From Carpediemonas membranifera (lineage: Eukaryota > Fornicata): 64,000 nucleotides of DNA. Made by a program: the position numbers and the translations under genes. How positions within the stretch are numbered: position 1 is the stretch's first letter; every line of letters begins with the position of its first letter. The DNA is taken from assembly GCA_019828565.1 (NCBI GenBank), contig JAHDYR010000053.1, positions 806,001 through 870,000 on the forward strand, written 5' to 3'. The notes below the pieces were generated by a model. The model searched no databases, was not told the DNA's origin, and worked only from the letters and a program-made list of their open reading frames with translations. This document shows positions 11,101-18,361 of the stretch, one piece after another.

Positions 11101-14100
11101 GCGACGGGCCTGGACAGCATCCGAGCGCTCGAGAGCCTCAGCGACGGAGGAGGCGGCGAGTTCACGAGCGGCGGTTACAGCCTTGTGGGCCGCATTCTCC
11201 GCGTGCCATCCGGCGATGTAGTCCGCGATCTGGCCCATGTGGGCGGGCGTGTCGGGGTGGAGGACATCGTCGATTGCCTGGCGGAGGTAGAACGTGACGA
11301 ATCTGCGGGTGTAGGTGCCGACAAGGGCCGTGGCTGTGGACATCGCGATGCTCTTCGCCGTCTCGATGTACACGACGGGATTGGGTTCAGCGGCGAGGTC
11401 CTTCTCGACCATGGTCAGCGCGATGATGTGGGCCAGCCCAGTAACGTGGGATACGACCTCCTTGTGTGCCCTGGTGGTGATGTCCTGCACACAGTCGGTG
11501 ACGTAACGGGAGAAGCGGGCGTTGGACCGGAACAGGAGCTTGCACATGTCGAACAGTCTCCGCTGGGACAACCGCTGGGGGGCGGGGCCGTAGGGTGGGG
11601 CGATGAGCGGCCGCTCCTTGATAGACTCCGCGGCAGACCGGGCGACCTTAGCGGCCCGTTGGGACTCAGGGACGGGGAGGTGCCCTGCGATGAGCTGGCC
11701 GTGGAACGAGGGGATGGTCACCTCAGCGAGGTTGAGCCCCTTCTTGCCGATGAGGGATTGGTACTCGTAGACGGGCGTCGGTGTGGGGGGACCCTGTTTC
11801 TCGTAGTACTCGGCGATGTCTCTGATGAGGCTCAGCAGCATCAGCGACCAGCCGCAAGTCGAGGAGATGGCACGGCTCTCCTTGGTGTGCCGCAGGATGG
11901 CAGTGACGAAGGGCAGGACAGCCGTCATCCGATCTGTCTCCATTGCGGTGGTTAGTATCGCGTATAGATCGAGCTCATCCCGCATAATGGGGCGGTTACG
12001 GGAGATCGTCAGTAGGGCAAAGAAGTTGCCGAGGTTCTTGAGCTGCGTGCGCTCGTCCGTTGACCGTGTGAGCGTGGGGGCGTCCAGGAAGGCCCGGATG
12101 AAGGCCAGCGTCTCGTCCTTGAGACCCTCTACGATGCCCTCGATGCCCATACGGTACATCGTCTCGAGGATACAACGGTGCTGCTCGCTGTACATGCAGA
12201 TGCGGTTGGCCACGATGTACACGGTCAACCAGGGGCCGTACTGCTGGGCGATCGGCACCAGGTCGGGGGGTACGGTCTGGGTCATGTCGATCTTGTTCAG
12301 AGCGAGGGTGGTACGCTTGACGATGTCCTCTGTTGGGCGTCGGACTGCAGCGGCCCGCTCAGCCTCGACCCTGATGCGGAGGGTTGCCTGGCTGCGGGGT
12401 CCGGTGGCCATGCGGTTCATGACACGCGGCATGGTGTCAGGCTCCACCTTGCGGTCATGACGGACACGGGCCTGGTCGATTAAGCCCCGTTTCGTGGCCG
12501 TAGTGGTCAGGTACTTCACGTCCTGGTCGTACCGGGTCTTGAGCGGCGAGTTGAGCAATGCCTGGAATGCTGCCATGAGTGTCTGGGACGTCAGGGGGAA
12601 CTTGGAGGGGGCAACCTGCGTTCGACGCTGCTGCTGTTGCTCGGGTGCGATCTTGAGGTTGAGATAGCTGAGGAACTCGCGGTAGGCCTCTTCGGGGTCA
12701 ACCTTGGTCTGACGTCTGTCGGCTGGGTTGAAGAGAGCCTGCAGCCAGTGGTGGAGGTTGAAGATGGAACGGGAGTAAGCGAGGCACGCCAGGTCAAAGA
12801 TGAAGGCATTAGGGGGCATGTACTTGGTGATGAGGTCGTGGATGAACTTGATCTCGTGGGCGACATCGAGGATCCGGGACACGTAAGCGTCCTGGCCCTG
12901 AGTGTATAGGAAGTAAAGGGCTTGGGCTGCCGAGCGGGGGTTGACGGCAACCACTTCTCTCATGACAGGGACTGTATTCTGCTGGTCCATGACGTTCCGG
13001 ACGAGACGGACGAAGAGCACCTGGTAGTTGTAGGTGCCCCCTTTGGACCTGGCGATGGTGAGGTCCTGGCCGTACACCTTGTGCAGCTGGAGACTGGCTA
13101 GGGTGAAGCAGAACACGTCGGGAACTGACTCAGCGCCGAGGTGGAAGATGCGGAGGACGGATTCGTGGTGGAACTCGGTCAGCAGGAGAAGAGTGGCCAG
13201 CAGGTCCGTCATCGAGAACAGGCGGGCGTGGATGCGCTGCTCGGGCGTGAGGCTGGGTGTGAGTCGGTCAAGGAACTCAGGAACGACCAGGTTAGCCGAT
13301 GATGTGAGCGTCTCGATGTATCTCTTGCCGATCTCAGGATGGAACATAGATTCGACCAAAACCATCTGGGCCTTGGAGCACTGCCAGACGCCAAACAGGG
13401 CGCTGGGGTCGAAGGGCTTGGGGATGGCGACGAGGGCGCTGAGGAGTCTGTCGAGTGTCTCCACACCGGATGGAACGAACGTGGGAGTGTCCAATGACCG
13501 CAGCACGCGGGACCAGTCGGGTTGGCGGGTCTGTTCGAGCCACTTGAAGAAGATGCCGAGGTCCCAGCGGGTGGGGATGGCGAATGGCCGCTCGGGTCCG
13601 AGGTCGGCCTGAATCTCGGACATCTTCAGGTACTGGACAACAGAGGAGGTCGTCGGCTTGGGGCCGAGCCGAGCGTATGTCTGCTGGACGGGGATGAGCA
13701 TGGCAGCGATGGCGTTGCCGATCTGTGCGTATGTGGCGGGGTTGTCGATTGACCCGACGACCCGGGAGAACACCGCATCAATGAGCTCTGGGTGGGTGGC
13801 AAGAGGACCCACGTCGGTCAGCCAGGCCGTGACCTTGGGGGCGGGGCGGGTCGACATGACCTGGGGGCCCTGGGGGGCGTCGAGCTTGGCCTCCTGCCGC
13901 TGGGGGTGGGGCCGCATGTTGGTGAGGTAGCGCTTGACCGAGGAGGACTGGGGCAGTAGGGTGTAGATGGTCGAGTAGCACTTGACGATCAGCTGCTGGG
14001 TCTGCTGGGCGAGGTTCGCGATGTTGGGCTGGTTGAGGTTGGCGAGCCAGGCGAGCAGCAGATAGACGGAGAAGTCGGACAACACTCCTGGGATGTCGTA

Positions 14101-14712
14101 CGGCCTTTGCTGGAACTGGAGGTCGTCAGGGCCTGTGAGAGAGCCACGGATGGTGTTGAAGAAGTGGCGAGTGATCTTGACGTTGAGGTCGCGGAGGGCA
14201 GCGGCCTGGTAGGCGGAACGACCAAACATGACAGTCATGACGATGTACGGCGTGTTGATAGGGCCAGATGGTGGGGATATGCCCAGCGTGGCGACCATGT
14301 CATGGATCAGCGTCTCCCGAGAAACGTTGAACTGAGGAATCGTATCGGCAGGGCAGCTATCAACGAACTTCTCGAGGATATTGGGCATAAAGGCCAGGAT
14401 ACGGTGCGTGTAGTCATGGACAGACATAGACGGCGGAGGTTCCGCGCAGACATGGTTCACAAGCTTCCCGCAAAGTTGGAAGTAGGCTGCGTGGTTCTTC
14501 CGGTGCTCAATGTTGTTCACATTACTCATGTCACAAATTGGGATCATACGAGGCACAAGGTGGTGGAATAGCGCCTGGAATGCACCAGAGGGATGACTAT
14601 TGAATATGGAGACGAATTGCTGCACGTTACTGTCAATTTCCACTTGACTAGACGTGTAAGCTTGCTCTAAGATCTGAAGGGTGCGATCTGCAGCCCTCTG
14701 ATCCTCAAGCAT
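8146..14712 (-). CDS. CNOT1: CCR4-NOT complex scaffold subunit 1 (NOT1/CNOT1)
   Basis: 2188-residue protein, close to the usual ~2000-2400 for the family. NOT1 is the scaffold of the cytoplasmic and nuclear CCR4-NOT deadenylase. It holds the CAF1/CCR4 nucleases and the NOT2/NOT3 module and so controls mRNA poly(A) shortening and decay. The C-terminal ~350 residues give the clearest match: the NOT1 superfamily hallmark LRVLLVLLHDYPQFLC is followed by IQLRNLILSAYP. Upstream is long helical-repeat sequence, as expected of the MIF4G- and HEAT-like scaffold parts. The frame is open throughout with no intron needed. It is divergent from the TRAPPC12-like gene, with about 170 bp between the two likely start codons. 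Confidence 0.92.
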   Translation of the reverse strand: MLEDQRAADRTLQILEQAYTSSQVEIDSNVQQFVSIFNSHPSGAFQALFHHLVPRMIPICDMSNVNNIEHRKNHAAYFQLCGKLVNHVCAEPPPSMSVHDYTHRILAFMPNILEKFVDSCPADTIPQFNVSRETLIHDMVATLGISPPSGPINTPYIVMTVMFGRSAYQAAALRDLNVKITRHFFNTIRGSLTGPDDLQFQQRPYDIPGVLSDFSVYLLLAWLANLNQPNIANLAQQTQQLIVKCYSTIYTLLPQSSSVKRYLTNMRPHPQRQEAKLDAPQGPQVMSTRPAPKVTAWLTDVGPLATHPELIDAVFSRVVGSIDNPATYAQIGNAIAAMLIPVQQTYARLGPKPTTSSVVQYLKMSEIQADLGPERPFAIPTRWDLGIFFKWLEQTRQPDWSRVLRSLDTPTFVPSGVETLDRLLSALVAIPKPFDPSALFGVWQCSKAQMVLVESMFHPEIGKRYIETLTSSANLVVPEFLDRLTPSLTPEQRIHARLFSMTDLLATLLLLTEFHHESVLRIFHLGAESVPDVFCFTLASLQLHKVYGQDLTIARSKGGTYNYQVLFVRLVRNVMDQQNTVPVMREVVAVNPRSAAQALYFLYTQGQDAYVSRILDVAHEIKFIHDLITKYMPPNAFIFDLACLAYSRSIFNLHHWLQALFNPADRRQTKVDPEEAYREFLSYLNLKIAPEQQQQRRTQVAPSKFPLTSQTLMAAFQALLNSPLKTRYDQDVKYLTTTATKRGLIDQARVRHDRKVEPDTMPRVMNRMATGPRSQATLRIRVEAERAAAVRRPTEDIVKRTTLALNKIDMTQTVPPDLVPIAQQYGPWLTVYIVANRICMYSEQHRCILETMYRMGIEGIVEGLKDETLAFIRAFLDAPTLTRSTDERTQLKNLGNFFALLTISRNRPIMRDELDLYAILTTAMETDRMTAVLPFVTAILRHTKESRAISSTCGWSLMLLSLIRDIAEYYEKQGPPTPTPVYEYQSLIGKKGLNLAEVTIPSFHGQLIAGHLPVPESQRAAKVARSAAESIKERPLIAPPYGPAPQRLSQRRLFDMCKLLFRSNARFSRYVTDCVQDITTRAHKEVVSHVTGLAHIIALTMVEKDLAAEPNPVVYIETAKSIAMSTATALVGTYTRRFVTFYLRQAIDDVLHPDTPAHMGQIADYIAGWHAENAAHKAVTAARELAASSVAEALERSDAVQARRKRQHSAADRVILEQRSAVMAQLPTAQRGILGALLDGHVPSTAIRTEWAPARGPSHPIVQAARRANPDNFDGNGLPWRYATRSTQFDAYLTLVGIHMPQGLGLHYEPDQHIPVGCAPTTRQCCDELAAVLARVEAGDFGPLAIKAGMTDAEANPHLDAQITALFSWTGSVIAESARPTHVTVDSVLDPKSLGPLRQLVMTNVPLIVAATKAEARSRLAVTVGRHIVAISRDQHPALAVTAVVSVLASVLGTTHLLEVATDLPSLATIATLAEIVPMEATTGLVSKLHPVVASTNIRVVELAYICALPAHIRTAMIMTRVLDGTAVVNIACQAVTAVAALDKANNASNDDAAFVEARAAILSTAASLLSDLVLSQEATYTPQFDYSFLLSQDQLPLGGLLHIPKASADPHLNLRAALRAYIPPTDMSNFSGPKLYLRRPVDLCRIMAELDALPQPIHDPELTAAAAAGFGSDSLSPVLGRAIDQIFQQWVAADTSPSPSFITSVMGARHFVIALARLGGFRTTQAAEVCIRHMVTRAIQASTDTLSNAQPSFAAIDSFSSLFVRILCLLHDGDDSEVSPRITLLARAMTAACRMLHRAHESQRGQFNHRPYLRFFNSLYTDCLSPHPALLGLKDHILVTFCNLYHNLEPSRYPGFVFGWTQLIGDPLFMSQLLHPAGADTKKSGYFKRLLVDLLRFLNTPLKSLALTDPIRTLYKAVLRVLLVLLHDYPQFLCTQYFSLCNAIPSVAIQLRNLILSAYPYGTDMPDPLQPGLNLDQIEDMRKIPLVQPTYVTHLAQCGLKPVLDVFFNGGDINVGHVVSMLMTPEVTQRAALRYSPSVMHAAVIYCGHQLSQELPAELTTVPSDNRIYKFLLDLADRLDDEGKYALYGCMVNQLRFPNRHTAVFGKILLMMFHHQHEVPHKEIIVRVMLERLMVHRPHPWGLLTTFIELVCNETYHFWEFPFTDRKVYPHVVQTVQLLRDQKLGKR

Positions 14713-14882
14713 TGCGACTAAACGTCCTTTTTTCGTGCGTGCAAAACCCGCAAGTGCAGCTTAAGGAAATTGATTATGTGGCGACAAACTACGCGCTCTA
14801 GCACGTAGCGCACAACTCCATCAAGGTGCTACAACCCATCTGGCTCATGTTTGCTGCGAGCAGTTTAAGGTTCATCGCGACG

Positions 14883-16106
14883 ATGGCTGACAGAGACAAG
14901 CTCACTGACTTTTTTGGAGGGAAAGTACCACCACCTCCAGAGCGTACATTCGATCAAAGAGAAGCTCAGAGCGATTCTGACTATGCGAAAGCCCTCTTTA
15001 ACGCTGGGATGTTCAATCGAGCAATAGACGTCTGCCTCTCCACTCTTGACACAAATTTCAAAGACTACGATCATAAGAGTGCGTTAGAAACTATTCCTGA
15101 CGACGAATGTGTGACAGACGAGCCAATTCCCGATGACAGCCCCTTCATTATTGTCCAGCCTCCCGTCGCGCATGACCCTCGCCTTTGTGAGTATTACACA
15201 CTCATGACAATTGCAATATGCTCTCTGGTTTCTATTAGGTCGCCCAAGGAGCTTGACGACGCGCTGAACCAGATTCCCGAGATCGTAAGCATCCTCCGCG
15301 ACGGCTCCATCGCGGAGCAGCTCCTCATCGAACCCTACAGCCCCGAGCTTGCCCCAACAGTGTGCAAGGCGCGTCGTGTGCTGAACACCGCACCCTTGGG
15401 CCTGCTCATCGGCATCGCCCTGGGCCCATCGATCGCCCAGAACGCCAGGGCCTCCGTGACCCAGCTTGGGTTTATTAAGAGTATTATAGCCCCCTCGAAC
15501 CCAGGCCGTACCGCCATTGATCTTTGCCTTTGCTCGATGCTTGTGCAGATCGGTCTTGTGAAGCCCGCATGCTCCATTATGAACGACCTCGTCAAGGTTA
15601 ATCCGAGCAGAAACGTCACTGCTGCCCAGGCTCGTCTGGCCCTGCATGTTGGCGACATCTCATATGCATCGAAACTTCTGAATGAGCTCGCCGAGCTTGT
15701 CCCGAATACCGACGAGGGCGTGATTGAGCAGCTTGCCCTCAATTCAGTGGATGCATTCGCACAGCGGGACTACGGCAAGGCCGAGGCCAACGCCATCACG
15801 GCCCACACCCGCTTCCAGGACGCCGGCTTCCCCATGCCAGTCAAACGCCACGGCCTGGCTGCATTTACCATATGGGCGAACGTCATGGCGCAGAGGGAGC
15901 AGTACAGGACTGTTCTCATGATCGAAGACGCCATCCGCCGTCAACCCCAGATATACTGCTGCGAGGCCGTTGCTGTGCTTCTCGTTGACCTGTACAAGTC
16001 GTCGCAGAGCGCCAGAAGGGCCAAGATTCTTATCACAGATATGAAGCTGTTGATGGAGCGCTTTGGGCCCGAGAATATGGACACAAGCATGTTCTCGATT
16101 GCATAG
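14883..16106 (+). CDS. TRAPPC12-like TPR protein
   Basis: 407 residues from the ATG at 14883. An upstream in-frame ATG at 14826 would add 19 hydrophobic residues and is less likely. The C-terminal half is helical with tetratricopeptide-like pairs. The last ~100 residues resemble the end of TRAPPC12 (TTC15), a subunit of the metazoan-type TRAPP III tethering complex acting in ER-Golgi traffic and autophagy. Points of resemblance are the spacing of the final helices, a Y-x3-E-x5-L-x2-LY pattern (EAVAVLLVDLY) and a short hydrophobic tail. The N-terminus has an acidic linker. It could be another TPR protein. Its 3' end converges on BBIP1 with 86 bp between stop codons. Confidence 0.6.
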   Translation: MADRDKLTDFFGGKVPPPPERTFDQREAQSDSDYAKALFNAGMFNRAIDVCLSTLDTNFKDYDHKSALETIPDDECVTDEPIPDDSPFIIVQPPVAHDPRLCEYYTLMTIAICSLVSIRSPKELDDALNQIPEIVSILRDGSIAEQLLIEPYSPELAPTVCKARRVLNTAPLGLLIGIALGPSIAQNARASVTQLGFIKSIIAPSNPGRTAIDLCLCSMLVQIGLVKPACSIMNDLVKVNPSRNVTAAQARLALHVGDISYASKLLNELAELVPNTDEGVIEQLALNSVDAFAQRDYGKAEANAITAHTRFQDAGFPMPVKRHGLAAFTIWANVMAQREQYRTVLMIEDAIRRQPQIYCCEAVAVLLVDLYKSSQSARRAKILITDMKLLMERFGPENMDTSMFSIA

Positions 16107-16131
16107 GCAGTAGCATAGTTGATAAAAATAC

Positions 16132-16137
16132 TTTATT
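16132..16137 (-). terminator. Poly(A) signal of the BBIP1 gene
   Basis: AATAAA on the minus strand, 55 nt beyond the BBIP1 stop codon. It lies between the convergent TRAPPC12-like and BBIP1 genes, so their 3' untranslated regions overlap or nearly do. It supports the 58-codon ORF being a real transcribed gene. Confidence 0.5.
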
Positions 16138-16192
16138 GCCATCATAGCAGCTTGTAATATATACACAGTGCAGCAGAATCAAGCAGCATGAC

Positions 16193-16369
16193 TCACTTTT
16201 GCTGAGTTGGTTTCACGGCGAGAGCGGCATCGCGCTCCTCAGCTACCTTCAAGGCAGCGGATTTCAAAGGCATGATTTCTGGCTTACTGAGTACTTCACT
16301 ATACTCCGAGAACTCAGAAAACAGCAATCCAGTCTTGGGGATGATGAACTTCAGTTCTTTGGCGTCCAT
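16193..16369 (-). CDS. BBIP1: BBSome-interacting protein 1 (BBIP1/BBS18)
   Basis: 58-residue ORF from the first ATG (16369). An alternative GTG six codons upstream has a stop just before it. The core LSKPEIMPLKS, preceded by IIPKTGLLF and followed by a charged helix, matches the conserved centre of BBIP1 (PK-x-G-x-LF ... KP-x2-x-PLKS). BBIP1 is the smallest BBSome subunit and helps assemble this ciliary membrane-cargo adaptor. The family is usually ~60-95 aa, so the length fits. It lies downstream of NHP2 on the same strand, with about 190 bp between. Its presence says the organism builds a cilium with a BBSome. Genes this short are easily missed by annotation pipelines. Confidence 0.7.
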   Translation of the reverse strand: MDAKELKFIIPKTGLLFSEFSEYSEVLSKPEIMPLKSAALKVAEERDAALAVKPTQQK

Positions 16370-16559
16370 TGGAAGCAATCGTGGCACGCATTATTAGGCT
16401 TCGATTCTGCAGTGGCCAGCAACACTCTCCAGCCTACAGTAGTGGTAGTAGCACACGTGAAGTTGGCACCACTGCCAGTTTGCCTGCCTCGTTGAGCCCG
16501 AAACAATGGCAGCTGCTCGCCTACCTTACAATATCCGAAAAGTTTACACTCTACGTCCT

Positions 16560-17038
16560 CTACTCGTCCTTCTCTTCAAGGGCAGCGACACACTTCTTAA
16601 ATGACTTGTACAGTTCAGCCTTGTCCTTGGTGGGCTTCTTCACCAGAATCACAGAGGTGGGTCTGCGGGTGGTGGCCGCCTCACCAAGGGCGTACTTGCT
16701 CTCAATGAATGTATATGGGATGTCGTTCTCCTTGCAGAGGACGGGGAGATGCGCGATGACGTCTACGGGGAAAACGTCGCCAGCAAGGACCATCAAGCTG
16801 AATAAGAAATCAATAATGAAACGAACCCTTCGCCTTGGTGCTTGCGGATAGCCTTTCCAACTTCTTTGATGCCTCTGCAGATGCAGCGCTCGCCAGCAGC
16901 ATCAGTGATTAGTTTCAAGCACTTCTTGGACTTCTTGGAATCAGCCATCGGCTTCGCGATGGGGTTCCTGTACATAGGAACAGCTGTGATCTGTTCTTCC
17001 GCATCGGAACCCTTCTGAACCTTGGAATGCTTGCCCAT
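16560..17038 (-). CDS. NHP2: H/ACA snoRNP protein NHP2 (L7Ae family), one 29-nt intron
   Basis: Exon 1 is 17038-16827 and exon 2 is 16797-16560; splicing gives 149 aa. NHP2 binds the kink-turn-like fold of H/ACA guide RNAs in the nucleolus, with dyskerin/CBF5, NOP10 and GAR1, for rRNA pseudouridylation. Seen: an N-terminal basic tail, the helix CICRGIKEVGKAIRKHQGEG typical of NHP2, then after the splice LMVLAGDVFP, the L7Ae core LPVLCKENDIPYTFI, and RPTSVILVKK. The two exons lie in different frames and join perfectly only when the intron is removed. The length matches the family (~150 aa). It is divergent from UPF3 across 301 bp. Confidence 0.9.
16798..16826 (-). other. 29-nt spliceosomal intron in NHP2
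   Basis: Starts GTTCGT and ends TTCAG on the minus strand. Removing it joins ...HQGEG to LMVLAGD, the conserved NHP2 sequence, with a glycine codon split by the intron. Confidence 0.85.
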
Positions 17039-17339
17039 TGCTTGTTTGCGTCACTCAAAGCTTCTCTTGCGGGAAAAAAGATGAAGCGAAAACAGAGTGT
17101 CCTACATCCATAATTAGCCCAGTATTCCCAGTCCTGGCACACATCAGCGTCGTAAATGGTCGGTATTTTCCATTTTGATGAACTGTACACCTCACTTGCC
17201 ACGAACGGTAAGTTCGACTCCACAGATTTCGAATCCACCACCATGATGTCCTTGAAGCATAGCCGTGTCTCTATTGGGTCCTACATCCCAGTTTGACTCG
17301 TGGGTGAGTCGAGAAATCAGTCTACAGCCAGACAGGTGA

Positions 17340-18223
17340 ATGAAGCTAATTATCCGCAATATTCCACCAGGATTCACGGACGAGGCGTTCAGACAATACA
17401 TAGCGGCGCCTTTAGCTCACGCGTCGAGCTTCACGTTTCTTCCCGGCAAGCAGAGGTATGTCAGTGTGAATTGTTGTTATCCAGCCACCGAGGGACCGTA
17501 TTCGGCACCGCATTCATCACTTTCGCCAACCCAACTGTTGCGCAGGCCCTCATCAACATCCTGAACCAAAGGCAGGTCTCCGACCCTGCAGGGGCTTCAT
17601 CCGTGCTGAGCGTTGTCGTCGCACCCCTCCAGTTCGAAGGCTCCTGGACCCCTGAAGCTGCAAAGGAGGCATCTATCGAAGAGGAGCCCGACTTCAAGCG
17701 TTTCATGTCTGTTATGAACCGAGCACCCGCTCCCCTTGTCGACCCCGTACCGGTGGTGAGAGATAAGCCCGTCATTGTCACGACCAAGATCATGGAGGAG
17801 ATCCAGGAGCGCGGCCGTAAGAAGATGGAGCTTAAGCAGGAGAAGCGCCGTCAGAACCAGAAGAGACGCAAGCAACGGGAGCGTCGTGCCCGCCAAGGCC
17901 AGGCGCAGGGCCAAGGTCAGGGGCAGCAGGGTGAACAGCAGGGTGAGCAGAGGGATCGCCGTAACCAGCGTGGTGGCCGGGGTGGCGGCCGGGGTCGTGG
18001 TGGTGGCCGCGGCCGTCGCCGTCAGCAGGGCCCTCCCATGCCGATGGGGATGGCGCCCCCGGTCATGCCGATGGCCCCTATGGGCCAGCCTATGCCTATG
18101 ATGCCCATTGGTCCCGGAGGAATGCCGATGATGATGCCAATGGGCCCTCCGATGCCGATGGGCATGCCGCCTCACCCCCCGCCGCCTCAGACGAGGAGCC
18201 AGTTCGGGTTCACGGTGCAATAA
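17340..18223 (+). CDS. UPF3: Nonsense-mediated decay factor UPF3, one 29-nt intron
   Basis: Exon 1 is 17340-17455 and exon 2 is 17485-18223, giving 284 aa. UPF3 links the exon-junction complex or ribosome to UPF2/UPF1 in nonsense-mediated mRNA decay. The N-terminal ~110 residues form the UPF3-type RRM-like domain: KLIIRNIPPGFTDEAF, then GTAFITFANPT after the splice, then VVVAPLQFEG and the family signature EEEPDFKRFM. A highly basic helix follows (KRRQNQKRRKQRERR), then a Q/G-rich stretch, an RGG box (about 210-230) and a Pro/Met-rich tail of PMGM-like repeats. The RGG and PM-rich tail is unusual for UPF3 and suggests extra RNA binding. Start chosen at 17340 because the RRM begins at once. 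Confidence 0.83.
17456..17484 (+). other. 29-nt spliceosomal intron in UPF3
   Basis: Starts GTATGT and ends ATCCAG. Its removal brings the two halves of the UPF3 RRM-like domain into one frame, with a serine codon split by the intron. The unspliced frame runs into shadow sequence and stops. Confidence 0.82.
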
Positions 18224-18273
18224 GACGCGTTGTGGACGTATATATTTCTCTCCTAGTCTATTGCACCCGGAGA

Positions 18274-18279
18274 AATAAA
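18274..18279 (+). terminator. Poly(A) signal of UPF3
   Basis: AATAAA about 50 nt after the UPF3 stop codon. It lies in the short AT-rich gap before the next gene on the same strand. Confidence 0.5.
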
Positions 18280-18310
18280 CCCTCGTCTCAATTTACGTTG
18301 CCATAAACGG

Positions 18311-18320
18311 GCTTATATAA
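18311..18320 (+). promoter_or_regulatory. TATA-like element before the 847-aa gene
   Basis: GCTTATATAA, 41 bp before the ATG at 18362. It is the only such AT-rich box in the 138-bp gap after UPF3. The spacing suits a core promoter if the 5' leader is very short, as in many compact protist genomes. Confidence 0.35.
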
Positions 18321-18361
18321 TCTTAACAACTCCACCAAGAACACCACGAAGAACAAGCGAC

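Noticed and set aside
9736-11955. 739-codon plus-strand ORF inside NOT1
   Set aside because: It is an antisense shadow of NOT1 with biased Gly/Val/Asp/Glu composition. NOT1 motifs on the minus strand are clear.
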